Of a stretch of 64,000 nt of DNA, positions 23,361 through 37,776 are shown one piece after another. Under the pieces are notes generated by a model. That model did not search any database, was not told the origin of the DNA, and saw nothing but the letters and a program-made list of their open reading frames with translations. The number at the start of each line of letters is the position of its first letter. Positions within the stretch are counted from its first letter, which is position 1. This DNA is from Callaeas wilsoni (Eukaryota > Chordata > Aves > Passeriformes > Callaeidae), in assembly GCA_013398955.1 (NCBI GenBank), contig VWPU01004991.1:248001-312000 (forward strand). The letters are read 5' to 3'. The position numbers and the translations under genes were made by a program.

Positions 23361-26300
23361 CTGTGGTACTACAACCTCATGGCCCACTGATACTTTGTAT
23401 ATCATAGGAATCTGCAGAATGAAGGAACTCTAGACAGAAAAACATACAAAAATACTTGGAATAAAATTTCGCTTTGTATCCCTGAAAAACTATATGTACT
23501 GAGCTAAGTTTGAAGAAAACATCACAAAGAATACTATCCAAGTATTGCTAGCTCCCACTAAACACTAATCTGGTTTGAATTCCAAGGAGATCTTAAGGTT
23601 TTTGTCCTTATTTGTAATATAATGAAAGGAAACGTTGAAATTGAAAGTCATTTCAAGCAGAAAAACAAAGAAACAATTAAAAAAAAAAAATCCCTAACCT
23701 AACCACAATATTTGTATTCATTTCTGATGAACAAGAAAAAATGTTAAGGCAGTATATTTTAGTCAACCAGAATCTGGTGGGTTTCTTGCCCTTACCACCT
23801 CTTGGGATAGGTGTTGTGAGATGAGGGAACGATTGCCTTGGAAGAACAAATGATTTAGCCTAACTTGACTCAAAGGCTCCGTCATTTGTAAAGGACAGTT
23901 AAATAAGAAATTATTCCCTCCACCCAGGCTCATTTTACGGCAGCTATAAGGAGCATAATACACAGTGATACGTTACGTCTATTTTGTATAAATAAGGAGG
24001 AGTGATTATGAACACTCCATATTTTCTTACAGGAATAAGGGTTTTTTTGTTATCTTTACAGAACACTGAGAATGGCTAAAAATCTGTTTTACCGTACGTC
24101 CCAACTTGACAGATTTTGGGGTTTTGTTTTGTTGATCAGGTTATTCTCACATGTTCTGGAAACCAGGTGCCAGTCCTCTGAGCAAAATATGAGTGGAAAA
24201 ACTGGAGTTATGATTGGAATCTAGCCTTGCTCTGATAGACATACGGAGCCAAATAGCTACAGCAGCACTTGGATCCTTTTGCTGCCGTGTCCTGGGCCCA
24301 GGCACTCAGTTCTGGCTGAAAATGGAAGGGTATCCACAATATTTGCCTTTGATGCTAGGCTTGTAGAATGATCAGTCATATCAAAATACTGTGTATTTGT
24401 CATACATCTGCAAATCAGAGAAACTATGCGAGTCTACCAAGGAACACAGAGAAAACAATTTATTTTAAAAGAGAGTTATTCTTTTTCTTTAATGAAAAAG
24501 AGAAATGAACTCTAACTTCTTGACTCTAGAAAGAAGCAATCTCGACCCAAAACCATATTTTCAAAGTTAATTTCCTGACAGAAGGAGATTTTGAGAAACT
24601 TAGGGACTGAGTTAACAGAAATATCTGAAAGTTCAAGAAGTGCAAATGTCTGCAACCAGCAAGGCTCGATACGGGCATACTGAGTGTTCAAGCAGAAACT
24701 GAGGCAGAGACCTGGGAGATGCTACCAGATGCCAGGTTGAGCACAAGCATTTCCACTGAGCACTTTGGGAGGGCTAGTGGTCATCATGATTTCTAATAGT
24801 CCTTTCCATACATAAGTTTCCTGACTCTATTTAATTATAAAAGTAGCAACACTTGCACAGACATATTCACAAATATTTTCTCTTAAATACAAAATAAAAT
24901 TAATTAGCAACTTAAAAAATGCAAGAATTAAGTAAGTAGAAGTTTAACAATTTTGTGTGGTTTGAAAAATTATTTTAGGCACTCAGATTTGAAAAAAAAG
25001 TCCAGAAATCTTAGAAAAAAAGAAAAAATAAGCTTTTTGTTATCTAAATGTCCAACTTACAGAAATAGATGTAAGGGAAAAACACCAGTCATGGTTTAAT
25101 TTTTTTTACATAATGGATATACTTTTATAGGTGTCATAAATTAAATTTTACATGTGATATAATCCAATATTGTGCACAATAATTAAAATGTTAAAATTAA
25201 TAACCACTACTTTGAAAGAACAGAATGCTTAGTTCTAAACTCACTTTCATTTGTTTCCCAAGGGTCTAAAAGGTGCTGAACAACTCTGGCCTCTAATGAC
25301 TTTGTAATCCTATTTTGCACTTGGCTTATTATAGTAACTTGCATTTCTCTTCTATGGCTCAATCCTGCACGGTAGAAAGATCTAGTCCTGATCCAGTAAA
25401 GCATCCTGATTCCTGCAGGTTGTGCCAATATCACACAGTCTCCAGATATTTCCTTTTCAGTAAGGATGATAGAATAAGAAGAAGAAGAAGTAGAAGTTTT
25501 AACACTGCTTTGCCAACACAGAAGAAAGCTGGAAAAGGCTTATGTAAAGAAGGTAATAAAATGAACAGATTGCAATAAATTGTTTTCTTTATGGATCAAG
25601 GCATTGTCTGATTTGGAACTGTAACTAAACCACAATTCCCTTCCTGAGATTCTTCTTGGATATTCCTTTCCCTACTGAAGGAGCTGAACAACTGCTCAGT
25701 CTAGCTTTTCATTTACTCTCATCTGTATTGTCATTTCATACGCAAGAAAATAACTTGAATTTTCAAGCTGTGTTTTTCAGATAGATGTGAGTCTAATGTT
25801 CATAAACTAATTATACTTTTTAATACACTTATTTGCTTTTATATTTGAGTTACCATTATTTCAAGTGTTGGGGTTTTTTTCAATTCCATTTGTTATTAAT
25901 TAATATGTTTCTAACCAAATAATGATCTATATTATTTACATGTAACAGCTGCTAAATTTTGCTGCGCTTACTCTGCCCTACACAAAAGCAAGTATAAAAT
26001 TATTTCCTTTTAGGAAAAGGGCTCCATTTAAATGTTAATACCTCTGGGTTACTGTATCTTGATCACTCTGGAATTCCTTCAGTCCATTTTACCCGTATAA
26101 CAACTCAGAACAGTGGTAGAAGCATGGAAAAAAAATTACAGAAGTTCCAGTTCCTTTTAAGAATTAACACTATATGAAATGCCTTTGGAAGAAGGAGGGA
26201 TGAAAGGGGGAAGTGGTTCTTTTAATGATTGGGGCACTCTATTTGGACTTAGATAGGATCTAATGCATCAATACGAACAATGAGAATAATTACTCAATGA

Positions 26301-28531
26301 CTTTTGATTTAATTTTCTTGGTCAGCTCTGGGACACTGCAAAAGGAACCCAGCTGTTCCTTGATTGCACATTTGATATTAAATGGTGTTATATTTTCCTC
26401 AGTGCAACGCAGAGAGTTACTAACACAGCAAGTCGGTTACTATGTATGTTCTCTGTAATACTCTGATCTTAGCAAAGTGAAAATAGATTTTATAAAAGAA
26501 TCAAGTAAGGAAGAAAGATAAAGCACACCATGAAAATGCCATACATGCCACTCTGGTATACTACAGCAGGACTAAACTTAGGGTACCTGTGTTGTATACA
26601 CATAGTGATTGGATCTAGCAATAAATGCAATTGCACAGTTAAGCTAAACTACATTTATCAGTTCTATTTAATAAGTGTTTGTATAGCTTGTACCATAGGA
26701 CTTTGATCATTCAACTTCCAGTCTATTCAAGCACGCTGACATAATCTCACAAAATAAGCTTTGAAAAGATAAACATAAAACCAAGCTACACTAATTCTTT
26801 ATTCTTTGAAAGATAGGTCTGATTAAACACATTATTTACTTTATGTTAGAAGTCAACAGTTTTTAACGGTATCATAGGAGCTGAAATCCATGAGAACTGC
26901 AGCTTTTGAGATTCTTTGACACGGGCAAACTACGTATGTAATGTGTTCAGATATAGGTTTAGTTTTCTTACCCAAAGACCTGAAGTTTGGGGGCTTCAGT
27001 TTATACCCTCTGCTATCACAGATAATGGTGGTAGCTAACTCCCACGCCTTCTGGAATAGTGGTGATAAAGAAACTAGAAACATAAAGTCCATAAAATTTA
27101 AATTGAGGATTCTTTGTCTCAAGGCATTAATATTGTGTATGCTTGTTGTTTGAAGATAATTTGCCCCAGACCATCACTTCTTGCTTTTTAGTCATGGTGT
27201 ATAACAACCACCATCTCTCATTTACTCAAATCTCATTCACATTTATTCAAGAAGAATGAAACTAGCTAGGAATAGCTATTTACACTGTTTGGGTAAGTTT
27301 ACTGGTAGCATGAGCCAAAATACAATGATCTTTAAAAGGAATTTACATTTTAGCAAACAGGATTTTCTTAAATTTCAGCTCTTTCAAAATATTGCACATT
27401 AGTATTTTAAAAGTATTTCTACTTTTGCACTTACTGCCTGAAGAATGAAAAATGCTCAGTTTAATTTATTTTCCATCTGGTAACAGGCATTTACTTCCTT
27501 CTAAAGATGACTGATGTGCTGATCACATTTCAATGCAAGAAAGTATCACCAAAAAAGGCCAGAATTTTCCATTCACTTCTGTTGTATTTAGGCAATACTT
27601 GTTCCGAAGAATGTTCTAGTTTTTCACCCATATTTAGAAAATGTATTGTGTACCATGGGGAGATAGTTCGATTCTTGCCAGATTTGAACAAAAAGGCAAC
27701 ACAACGTTAGATAATTTTAGTCATAATGATACCATTCAGTGGAATCAGTTATGCAATGCTATGTTTTCACAGCATTGTGGAGTTGTGTTAGGATACTAAT
27801 TTCTTGGCATTGTAGCCCAATTATTTTCATTTATGAACTCAGAGAGTGGAGGGAAATTTGCCATGCTAAAATTTGAAGCAGTCCTTTAGCTTTCTGAGTC
27901 CACTGTTGCACATACACTATTACCATAATAACAGAACAACTCTGCTATTACAGAAAAGGCAAATCAGATGAATTTTTAAAAAATTGAGGAACACTGTCAG
28001 GAACTTTTTGATGAATAGTAAAGGAGAGGGGTTTAATGTGTAGAAAAGTCATGTATGAAGAAGATCTCCTTCGTGGAATGCAAACCAAAGCAAAATGAAA
28101 AAAAAAAGTACCATCTTGTTCTCTTCATCAACTGAAGTTTATGCAAACATCTCTTAACCTAACACCCACTACAAAAATCAAGAAAAATACAGTATGTTTG
28201 GGAGACAAAAGTGTCAATTATTTTCTGTAAATTCCTAGACAGTCATGGCTCTGACTCATCCAATTTTCTCAGTTTAATAAAATATGACCCTGTGGGAGTA
28301 GCCTGTTGCAAAATTTACCATAAGTATCTTCTGCCTCCAATGTGAGAAATGAATTCTGAACACGTGGCGAATTTCTCCTTTATTTGGCAAATTAACTGTT
28401 GAGGTACTTCTGTGTAACTTCTGTCCTGATCATTCTGGCAACATGGAATTTACACAATGCACAGGACTTTGAAAAAGGTCTCTGAATTAATGTAAACTTT
28501 TCCAAGAACTTTTAAGAGAGGATGAAATTAA
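23361..28531. other. AT-rich non-coding DNA
   Basis: About 5 kb with no recognisable gene, RNA or transposon. Frames of up to 89 codons are unfamiliar and overlap one another on opposite strands. Confidence 0.5.
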
Positions 28532-28545
28532 GGGGGGGGGGGGGG
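28532..28545 (+). repeat. Poly-G run (14 G)
   Basis: Fourteen consecutive G in AT-rich surroundings, a possible length polymorphism and G-quadruplex seed. Confidence 0.92.
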
Positions 28546-31500
28546 AAGTGAATAAAACCCAGAATAATTATGAAATCAATAAACAATTAAGCAATTCACG
28601 AAAGCTACTCAAAGTACCACTGCACCAAAAGACAAAGACTCTACATTAAAATCAATTCATAAAGTGTGCCAAGCAGAGGCAAGCATGCAGGTGATAGCCA
28701 CTTTAGTATTTTAATTGTGTTGTTACCTCCACAGACAGTCATAAATAAAAATCTAAATCAAAATAAAAGTGAAAAAAAAGGAAGGAATCTAACATTACAT
28801 TTTTTTCCCTTTCCCACAGTCTGATAAAATTTTGTTGTACTGAATTTGCAATTTATAAGTAGTGATTTATGTATAAGCACAGTACACTGGGAATATTACA
28901 TTAAGCCAAACTTCTGATCTTGAAAACCCCTTCTCAAATAAACAGTTTTTACTCATCACAGTATTTCCAATTCAGTAGCAGACATGCCTTCCTGTGCAAA
29001 CTCATGGCAACTGACAATGTGAGAAATCGAGACATCACCAAGCCCTTTGGCCGTGCTGGGAGTTTCCTGGGGGTAGGTTGGTCACAGTAAATTGTCCTTA
29101 GCTGTGAATTTCACTTTCCTCCCGAGACTCTAAATCTCTTGACCTCTGAGTCACATTTCAAAGTCCACACACTCTCCATCTGCCTGTCTGCAGAGAAGGG
29201 AGAGAATGAGTGTCTGCAGAACTAGAGAGTAGGCTGAAAGGAGATAATTTAATATCAGACATTACGCTACCATTTCAATAACAATGCACAACACCAGTTG
29301 CCAACTTTATACCTTTCCATGCATGTTTGCTATGAATCAATACGCAAATACTGTCATGACTAAATACCTCTGACAAAAGATAAGGTTATCTACATCAAGT
29401 CCTAGGCCATACCACAGCCAAAACTCTTACAGCCTCTCGCAGATAGATATTATACTTGGCAATTAGCTGTCTAGATCTTTGTCACTGATTTGATCCTAAC
29501 CTTCCAGTAAGAAGCAAAGAAATCAGTGTCCTGGGTTCAAGGTAAAAAGGGACACCTCTATATTAAAGGGGTTCTATAGAAACTTGTCATCCATCTGTAG
29601 GAAGTGGTTCATCTACTAAATGCGTAACAAGCTGACACATCATTTCTAATGGAAGCAACCAATGTTATGAATTATGAAAAAAAGAAATTTATATCTTTAA
29701 CGTTTGTGAAAATTGACAATTGGCAGAGTAGATAAAATTTCAGTGTCCAGAGAAAAGAGAGTTTATTCTTTTCAACCACTATATTGTATGAACTGAAAAT
29801 AAATGAATAATAATTTTGGTGTAAAATATGTAGAAAGCCTGATAAGGTTTTGCTTGAATAATCATTGTTTAGAGCTAGAATAGCAAAACAATATTTAAAT
29901 AAGCCTATGTTTGAAATTATCTACTCTTAAGAGTAAGAGTTGGTAGGCTTGTGATCTTGCTTAATTTTTAAGGGGAGTAATTTTTGTTTGTTTTTTTGTG
30001 CAAATCGATTTATGCCCAGAGTAAAGTAAGTCACTAGGAAAAAGGTCACTAAGAGTCTGAATATAAAAGAGAGGTATGAAAGTGCTGGCAGATCAGGAAA
30101 AACATTTCTTAACAACGGAAATACAAGAAAAAAAAACATTGACCCACATCTCCAGAATCATTTAATGAATGGAATATTCAAGATAAAATACATATATAAT
30201 ATTTTTGGTTTTCATGTCTTACTCTGCACTGAAACACTGTTTTATATATGGTGATACAGATTGCAGTAAAAACTGTGCTGACGAAATGCCTTTTATTCAA
30301 GTACCTTTCACACAACTTAAATCTTACGTTCACAAAATCTCTCCTTAAACCCCACTCCCAGTTCTTAAATTACATAAAACCTATTTTGATGTCTGAACTC
30401 TTATAAATACAGAGTGTTGGTTGTATACATCGTGGAAGGATATGTCCTGCAAAATGCAAATGTAATTTCTTTTAAGTTACAGAGAGGTAAAAAGGAGCAC
30501 ATAGGGTATCCAGTTTGTTTCAAACAGTGAGTAGGAAACCACGGAAAGGTCAGAGTCAAGAAATCTCTAGTCATGACCACTACGGTGCACAAGACTCTAT
30601 TCCACTATATTTAAATGTATCTCCTAATTGCATTTTCCTTTCAAAAGGTATAATTTGAAATGATGGAGGGGAGAAAGATGTGAAACAAGGTCTGTTTCCT
30701 TGCTTTTGGGAGGTGGGTGATAGTTTGGTTACTTGTTTTGAAAAAAAAACCTTATTCTTAAACCTTTCTAAAAGCAGTTCTTTTTTTACCTAACTGCCAT
30801 GTAGTCGGTGTTATAAATCATCCAAGATCTACATGACTAATGTGTAGAGATCTATATCCGACTCCTACAAAAAAAAATACATATATGGAAGTGGGTGCTT
30901 TGCTAAATATATATAAAAAATACTATGTCTCTGCTGTTTTTCTGCAATGCAACCACAGTTGCAAAGAATCATCACTTTAATATATCATAAGGCCAAATAC
31001 ACTCCAAAAGTTTCAAGAGCAATCTATCCACTTAAACACACATACATACATTTATATAGCTTTAGCAGTGAAAGTAGTTCAGCTCATGCCAGTGAAATTA
31101 AACTGACAGCTCCTCTAGTACATTTTTGCCTCAATATAGAACCTGTTTTAGTTTCAGTGAGGCTTCATTTTGGTCCATAGCTCCATCTGCATGGAAAAGT
31201 TGACAAGAACAGTGTTGTATCCTAGAAGTTTTTAACTTTTCATTAAAATGAGCTACAGAAATGCTCAGAATCAGGCAACAGTTTGCTTTCCTCCAGTCTC
31301 CTCAGACACCTCTCTCCAGTGCCATGATCATTCAATGATAGTTCTAGTCTTCCAGAGACTGCTGGCAGCAAAATACCCTGGCAGCATGACGTGAAAGGAA
31401 GAGCTTCGGAACTCTGCTGCCACAGAGGAGAGAGATGAGCTGTTGACAGACAAGACTCATAAGGAACTCTAGTCAAAGATTAAGGAGCAGCCCTATCAAA

Positions 31501-32621
31501 GTTAGGTTTCCTTGTAAGTAAACCTAGTCTGTGTTGGTCTCTGTAATCATGGGGCTGGTCCCAAGCTAGGTCAATGGTTTGAGAAGCAGTTACATTCTCT
31601 CTGACAAGAGAATTTGGAGAAAGGACAGGGAGGGAGGTAAGAGAAAAGGATCATCCCAAACAGGATTTCAGTAGCGAAATTTACTGTTTTCTGTTGTAAG
31701 GGAGTTGTAAGGGAGCAGTAAAGGATATTTAGCCTCCTTCCTCGAAAATCCAGGACTACACTATATGGAACATACATGTGGAATATGTATAAGGATTAAG
31801 ATGGGGTATGAACTTTCAAAACGCTGATTACTACACCGACTACTTAGACAGATATTCTCAGTCATTACTAACAGGGCTTTTGGATAATATAACCTAACAT
31901 GCACTAGCTATGCCAGCAATCTCAGTGCAAGCTCAATGCAGGTTAGTGTTTATACTCGCGTGATGCACACTGTTTTCTCCTATAAACAAGCGTGTGAGAT
32001 CACCTAATTCATTTTTGTAACTCCTGCAAAAGTAGTGTTATCTATCCAAAGGCAGGATAAAGGGTGCAAAAGAAAGAACAATACAGAAATGAGTAGCAAG
32101 GTTAGAAGTGTAAATTTGTCTCTAACCTCACCCAGAGCTTCCTAATATTAGGAATGCCCTTTGCTGTCTCAGAGAATACTTTCCCACATGCCAGGACCTT
32201 CTGGACTAACCACTCAGCTGTAGCAATGAAATTGTCCACTACTACAGGAATGCTCATGAATGGAGGAAATCCAATTTACATGAAAAAATTGATTTGGACT
32301 ATAGAATTCTAAACAGAAAAAGTGAACACCTACCTCACCAGTAAGTATGAAAGATGTATATCTATTTTAGATTTCCATCAGCAATTTTTTTCGGAAGTGT
32401 TTAGAACAGTGTCCAAGGAAGGTGAAGAGTAACTAGAAATATGAGAAGATAGCCCATTGAGACTGAATGTAATTTCAAGCTACACTACCAGAAGCTATTA
32501 TGCAGAGATGCGGGGGAAAGTTCACCTAATTCTTTCTGCCTCTCTGTCTTCCCAAACCCAAGGAATGAATTAGCAAAAGAAATAAATAATTAAGATAAGG
32601 TCCAACAAATGGAGTTATTTT
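28546..32621. other. Non-coding DNA
   Basis: A slightly GC-richer part at about 29000-29220 contains TTGACCTCTGAGTCACA, which has nuclear-receptor-like and AP-1-like half-sites. Otherwise nothing is recognised. Confidence 0.45.
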
Positions 32622-32999
32622 ATGAAGACAGAAAAGCACATTTCTAGTCTGAAATGCTTAGCAGCCATCCACAGCAAGAAAAGGATGTGCTCAAAGCAGT
32701 CTTTAGCATTCTGTAAGCATGTTGGGTGTACCAACTTTGACATCTCTATATTTAGTCCGTTTCAGACCTGGAAAGAAGTCTGGCATCTATTGCAAAATAG
32801 ATACCATCTGACCAGCTATTGCAGAAATTCATATCTGGATCCATATCAGAAGCCTAAACTGCACACAAGCTCAGAGACAATAATTTTGGTTGGTTTTGAT
32901 TTAGATGTTGAACATCTGGATCAGCTTAAACAAATGGACTTCTTCGGGCTGGAGGCCCACGTTGCTGAACAGACAGTATTTCAGAAGTACAACACCTAA
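32622..32999 (+). other. Unassigned 125-codon open frame
   Basis: An ATG-started frame of 125 codons, one of the longest in the window. I do not recognise the product and see no signal peptide, membrane segment, zinc finger or repeat. It contains many K, S, H and F residues and ends in an acidic stretch, VGFDLDVEHLDQLKQMDFFG. A donor-like TAAGTAAGT lies 60 bases downstream at about 33057-33065. In sequence this AT-rich, one or two frames of this length are expected by chance, and I give it only slight weight as a coding or non-coding exon. Confidence 0.12.
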
Positions 33000-34289
33000 A
33001 GTCTGCAAACCTCTACACTACGAAGAGAACTCTGGGGGACTTAGAAGCTTGGTCACATAAGTAAGTTTGTGGATCGGGTACCGAGTGAACAAGTCAATAC
33101 ACAGTGTTTGTTCACCCACAGCACAGCCTTCAAAATTCATATTTAAAGAACATTTTGGATTTGACAAATTCACAGATTTCAAAGGACATTTTTCCAACCA
33201 AGCAGAAACCTGAGATACTGAGTCAGAGTACTGTCATAAAGCAGCAGATGACCAAAAACTTCTTTGGTGTTCTGATAGCAATCTCTGCTGAGACGAAATG
33301 ATGGACTGCACAGTGAAATCCTTTGGGGTGTTTTTCTCATAGCAAGCTGCACATATTTGTTGATGACAGGATTGGAAGCCTGGTTATAGATGCCCAGGCT
33401 ACATTCCTCCTACCTGCAGGTACAGAGACCTCAGAATTGTCTACTCTGCCTTTCTGAATCATCAAAATATACAAAACACAATAAGGCACACTTCACTACA
33501 ACAGTCTTCCACAAAGACAAGGACCCCAAGAGACAGAGAAAATACTTCTCCATTAATTTAGAAAATGGTAATTTATTTTCAACATTAAAATTATACCCTT
33601 AATTTCTATTATGAATTTATGAAACCTCAGCTTCCATCTATTGTTTCTTCTTAGAATTTTATTTGGTGTATTAAAAATATTTAAATATCTATTTTTTTCC
33701 TTTTAAACTAATCACATCAGTTCTTGAGTTTCTTAATCAATAAATCAATGTTGAAGTACTAAATTTTCCCTTTTTACTCAGCGCTGAACATTTTTGTGGC
33801 TCTACTGTTTTCAACAAAATTTTTAAAATGTGGACAAATTTAAACGCAAACAGCATTCCAGTTTTCCCACTGACATTGGTAAAATCACTATTCTGTTTCT
33901 TTGGCATGACATAATATTTTTCAACACTACCACTGTGGAAATTCTTGCCTGTTGCGATCTCAAGTTCTCTTCAGAGTTGGTTTTACAGATGAGTGTCCCT
34001 CCTTCAGAATTTGTCTTTCTTATATGTAACATTTTGCATCCAATATTACTCAATATGCCTGTCTTATTTATCATGCTGCCTCACTTGGTCCCAAGGAAAA
34101 ACTTCTCAATTCATGTGATTGAAATCACATCACTATAGCCAATGACATTTAATTAACTGGCACTGCCAGCCAGCTCAGGATCAACAATACAATAAATAAA
34201 CCACCATATTAGATACTAACAAAACAGCAATAAGTACCTAAAAACTTTAAAAAACCTTTATATAACTAATCTCCCAAAGCAATATCACC
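33000..34289. other. AT-rich non-coding DNA
   Basis: No feature recognised. Frames of up to 102 codons at 33823-34138 overlap on both strands and are unfamiliar. Confidence 0.5.
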
Positions 34290-34660
34290 CAGATATCCTC
34301 ACAGGTCGTGCCAGTTACAGACACATCCACACTCCTGGAGGCGTAGGCGCCCCTACTAGCTCACTTTGCCTCTCAAGACATGGGTTTCCAGCTCTGGGTG
34401 TTCCCATGCTATCGGCCAACGGACAGGCTGGGAAGAAAGCACTCCCACTGCATGCGTGCCCTTACAAGGTGCAGGTCACTCTGTGCAGCCACTCCACCAG
34501 ATGGATGTTGGCTCCTCACAGTGCCCAGCACAGCTTGGTCAGACCAAGCCAAAGGTTGCAGTGAGCGGGGTCAACGTCTGGCAGCATCATAAAAGCTTTT
34601 TGCTCTGTTTCTCTAACCTGTCCAGCCATCCACGCTTTAAAAGCTTCATGCTTCTTTTAG
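34290..34660. other. GC-richer island of unknown origin
   Basis: About 370 bp with clearly higher GC and several CpGs (GGTCGTGCC, GAGGCGTAGGCGCCC, ATCGGCCAACGGAC, AGCGGGGTCAACGTC) between AT-rich flanks. A plus-strand frame of 121 codons starts at 34366 but runs out into the T-rich tract that follows, so it is probably not a gene. CATAAAAGC at about 34589 could be a TATA-like box, which would fit an old LTR or other inserted element, but I do not recognise a family. Confidence 0.4.
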
Positions 34661-34682
34661 GCACTTCTTCAAGCTTTGCTTT

Positions 34683-34812
34683 GTGGGGTTTTTTTGTTTA
34701 TTTGGTTGGGGTATTTTTTGTTTGTTTTTAAATTTTTGATTATTGGAGGGGTGTTTGTGCTTTTTCCTAGTTTCAGGGTTTGTTTCTGGTTTTGTTTGGT
34801 TTTTTTTTTTTT
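34683..34812. repeat. T-rich low-complexity tract with G clusters
   Basis: About 130 bp of T runs broken by GG/GGG and GTTT units. On the minus strand it is an A/C-rich tract like those at 19421 and 62143. Confidence 0.85.
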
Positions 34813-37776
34813 CAATTCTCCTTTTTAGCATTATCAGTTTTGGGAAATGTCCTCTCAGTTAGCTCAGTTAATCTTATTCACCCAGTATATCCTCACATAC
34901 CCATCCTAACACATTCTTAACAAGGTCATTTTACTGACTGTGGGCTCTACACTTACATTAAGTGCAATTTGCTGTCAATGATTTGTCTAGAACATTGGTA
35001 CAATTATTGTAAAAAGAGGTACAATATCTGTATAATTCATTAAAAAATATTTCCTCCCAATACTTACTTATAAACATCTTACAAGTGCTTCTAAGCTACT
35101 TAAGTATCCCATGTTTTTTAAAGTTTAAGTGTACTTTATTTCCATGGTAACTTCTATCTACCAGCCAGGCCATATAAAAAGGTCAAAACATTTGCTTGAT
35201 AGAAAATACTTCCCATAATACCATACTACTGACATTAAACTTTTCCCTACCTGAAATCTCTACTAGTTGAATCCTGTGTTGTATTTTCAGTTACTTTGCC
35301 CAAAATTTATGACAAGGGAAATGGTCAATGGTTGCCAAGTCCATACAAGTTTCGCTTGTATCATTAGAATGTTTTCTAGATACATACTCTGGATGACTTT
35401 TTGAAGAAGTAAAAGAGGGCTGTTGATTCAAGAATATTTATTCCCTAATAAATAGTTCCCAAAATCCTTTCACTTGCTTTTTATTTTCAAGATAGTTTTT
35501 TTTAATAATAATTTTTCCAGATACAGAATAGAAATATTAATTGAATTAGTCTTAAAGTTATGCATCACTATTGCCAATAGCTCTTCACAGGATGTGGCCA
35601 ATAAAAACAACAAAGCGAACAGCAATACTCCTCTATTTCTGATGTATTCTAAGACTACCACACAATCACAACACTTCTCTCCTATGACATCAATTTTACT
35701 CCTTTTATACCTAATTCCTTTTATAGAAGTTTTTATATGAGTTCTTCTTGTTTCCCTACTATGTACTAGTTTGTTTTGATATTAGTTTTGGTTTAATTGT
35801 TAAATTTTTACTTCCTTATCCCTTGTATCAAAGACAGACTCAAAGTCAAATATGAAATATTTTATGATTTGGGTTTTTCTATGGCAAAACAATATATTCC
35901 TAGAAAGCGACCAGTCTATATTCACAGCCATCTGTTTATATGTCCTATCCAATCAATTTTTCTCATAATTTTCCTCAGGTTTAGAGGATAGGTATTTCTG
36001 AAGCAGCATCATTGACTGCTTTTTATCTTTGATTTGCCATAAGCAATCATCAACTTCATCTTTCTTTTCCACAAAAAAAAAAAAAAAAAAAAAAATCTTA
36101 TCTGGATAATACTATAAATTAGATGCAATAATTTTTGTGATAGGAATTTATTATCTATACTTCTTTGCAACTCTTAATGACATTCTAGTACTGCTGCATG
36201 ACATTTTCATACATATCCCCAAACCTGAAATTTCCCATTAAAAAATGCAATTATTTTTTCCATATGTTATGGAAAGTTACCTAAGGACTAAGCCATCCTC
36301 CACTGTGGTTTGATTCAGTAGTCTTTAACAGATACCTCCAGGCCTTTACTTAATGTATGTAACTCAATCTTCAGGGCCAGACTACTCAGGAAAATGTACA
36401 TTACGGAAAGAGGGATAGCAACATGAGCATTCACTGAAGGTGAGGTTTTCTGACCTCTTTCTGGTTCAAAGGAGAAATCCATTATGGTTTTAATTCCCTG
36501 CACCACATACAGCCAAAATTCACACGGGCGTTAAATGCAATAAAACTCTTATTGAAGTAGGAGACTGTGCACTGCATATGAGCAACCTGAAAGGCTAATG
36601 GGGTCACCATCCTTCCCCTCTGGTAGCTGTGTCATCAACAACCTTAACAAAAACGAACCTCAGTTCTTTAAAGGATGTAACAAATATAAAAGCTTTCCTC
36701 CGGAAAAATAATATATAACCACGTGTAGGAGAAGCTGCCTGTCCAATAAGAGCTCACAAATTGAGTAGGGGCAAAGAAAACCCTTGTAAAACCAAACAGC
36801 TAAGTAAAGAACCCTTAACACAGCATATATACCCTTTGGCAAAGAAGCTCATGGAATTGAATATATTTTTGCAAACCTCACTTGAAACTTGCATGTGTTG
36901 AGGAAGGGAAAAGTAAGATTCCTTAACCCTCTTCTTTCTGTCCCTGTAATGTCTCTTCTAGATTTTAAAGGGAAAACTATAGCATTTTTGTTAAACTGAT
37001 TATAACATGTCATAGTATTCAGCTATTGCCGTAAATAGTCAACACACAGAGATTGCACCGTCCTAAGGACTGAGAATTCAGACCCAAAATACATAATTTT
37101 AAAAACAGCTGGTTTTGTTAATATATGATGAGATTTTGCTGTGGCAGTGAGATTAACTCATCAATTATTACATTATGCACTGATGAAAAAGATGCACTAA
37201 CACCTGGAATGCCAGCAGGAATGGCAAAGGAATATGGAACCTTTGGAAATTTTGAAGCTTGTAGCATATTGACTCAAAATGTTATTTGTATCATCTTTTT
37301 ATGTCTGTGAATATAAATACTTAGTCTATTATTTATCTCTGGCAAGAAAGAAAAAAGAAAACAAACCTACAGAGCAAGATCAGTCCTGCTGAAGTAATTA
37401 CTAAATACCTGATTGAGATCAGTTGCAGAAGAACTGGGTTTATCTTCTCAGGATGACAGAAGCAAAGGAAATGTAAAAGGAATTAAACTGGTTGCATAGA
37501 AGGGTTGCTACAGAACCAACTAGCTCATACACATTACAATGCTGAATGAGGACTAAAAAATGGGCATTAGTGAATAAAAAAATCCAATTATTTTAATTAA
37601 TTCCTGCAAGACAGAAATCTCTCTTATATCAGTTCATGGAGAGACTGCCATCTTCTTTTCATGAATAGTCCACTAATTGCTGCTTTTGGAGATTAAGAAG
37701 AAAGTAAAATGTTGGTCTATAGTTGATGAAGATCCAGTATGATGAAACTTTCATCCTCTACTCCCTACTATAATAG
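34813..37776. other. AT-rich non-coding DNA
   Basis: Nothing recognised apart from the poly-A run at 36073. Confidence 0.5.
36073..36095 (+). repeat. Poly-A tract (23 A)
   Basis: Uninterrupted A run; no recognisable retrocopy upstream. Confidence 0.92.
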
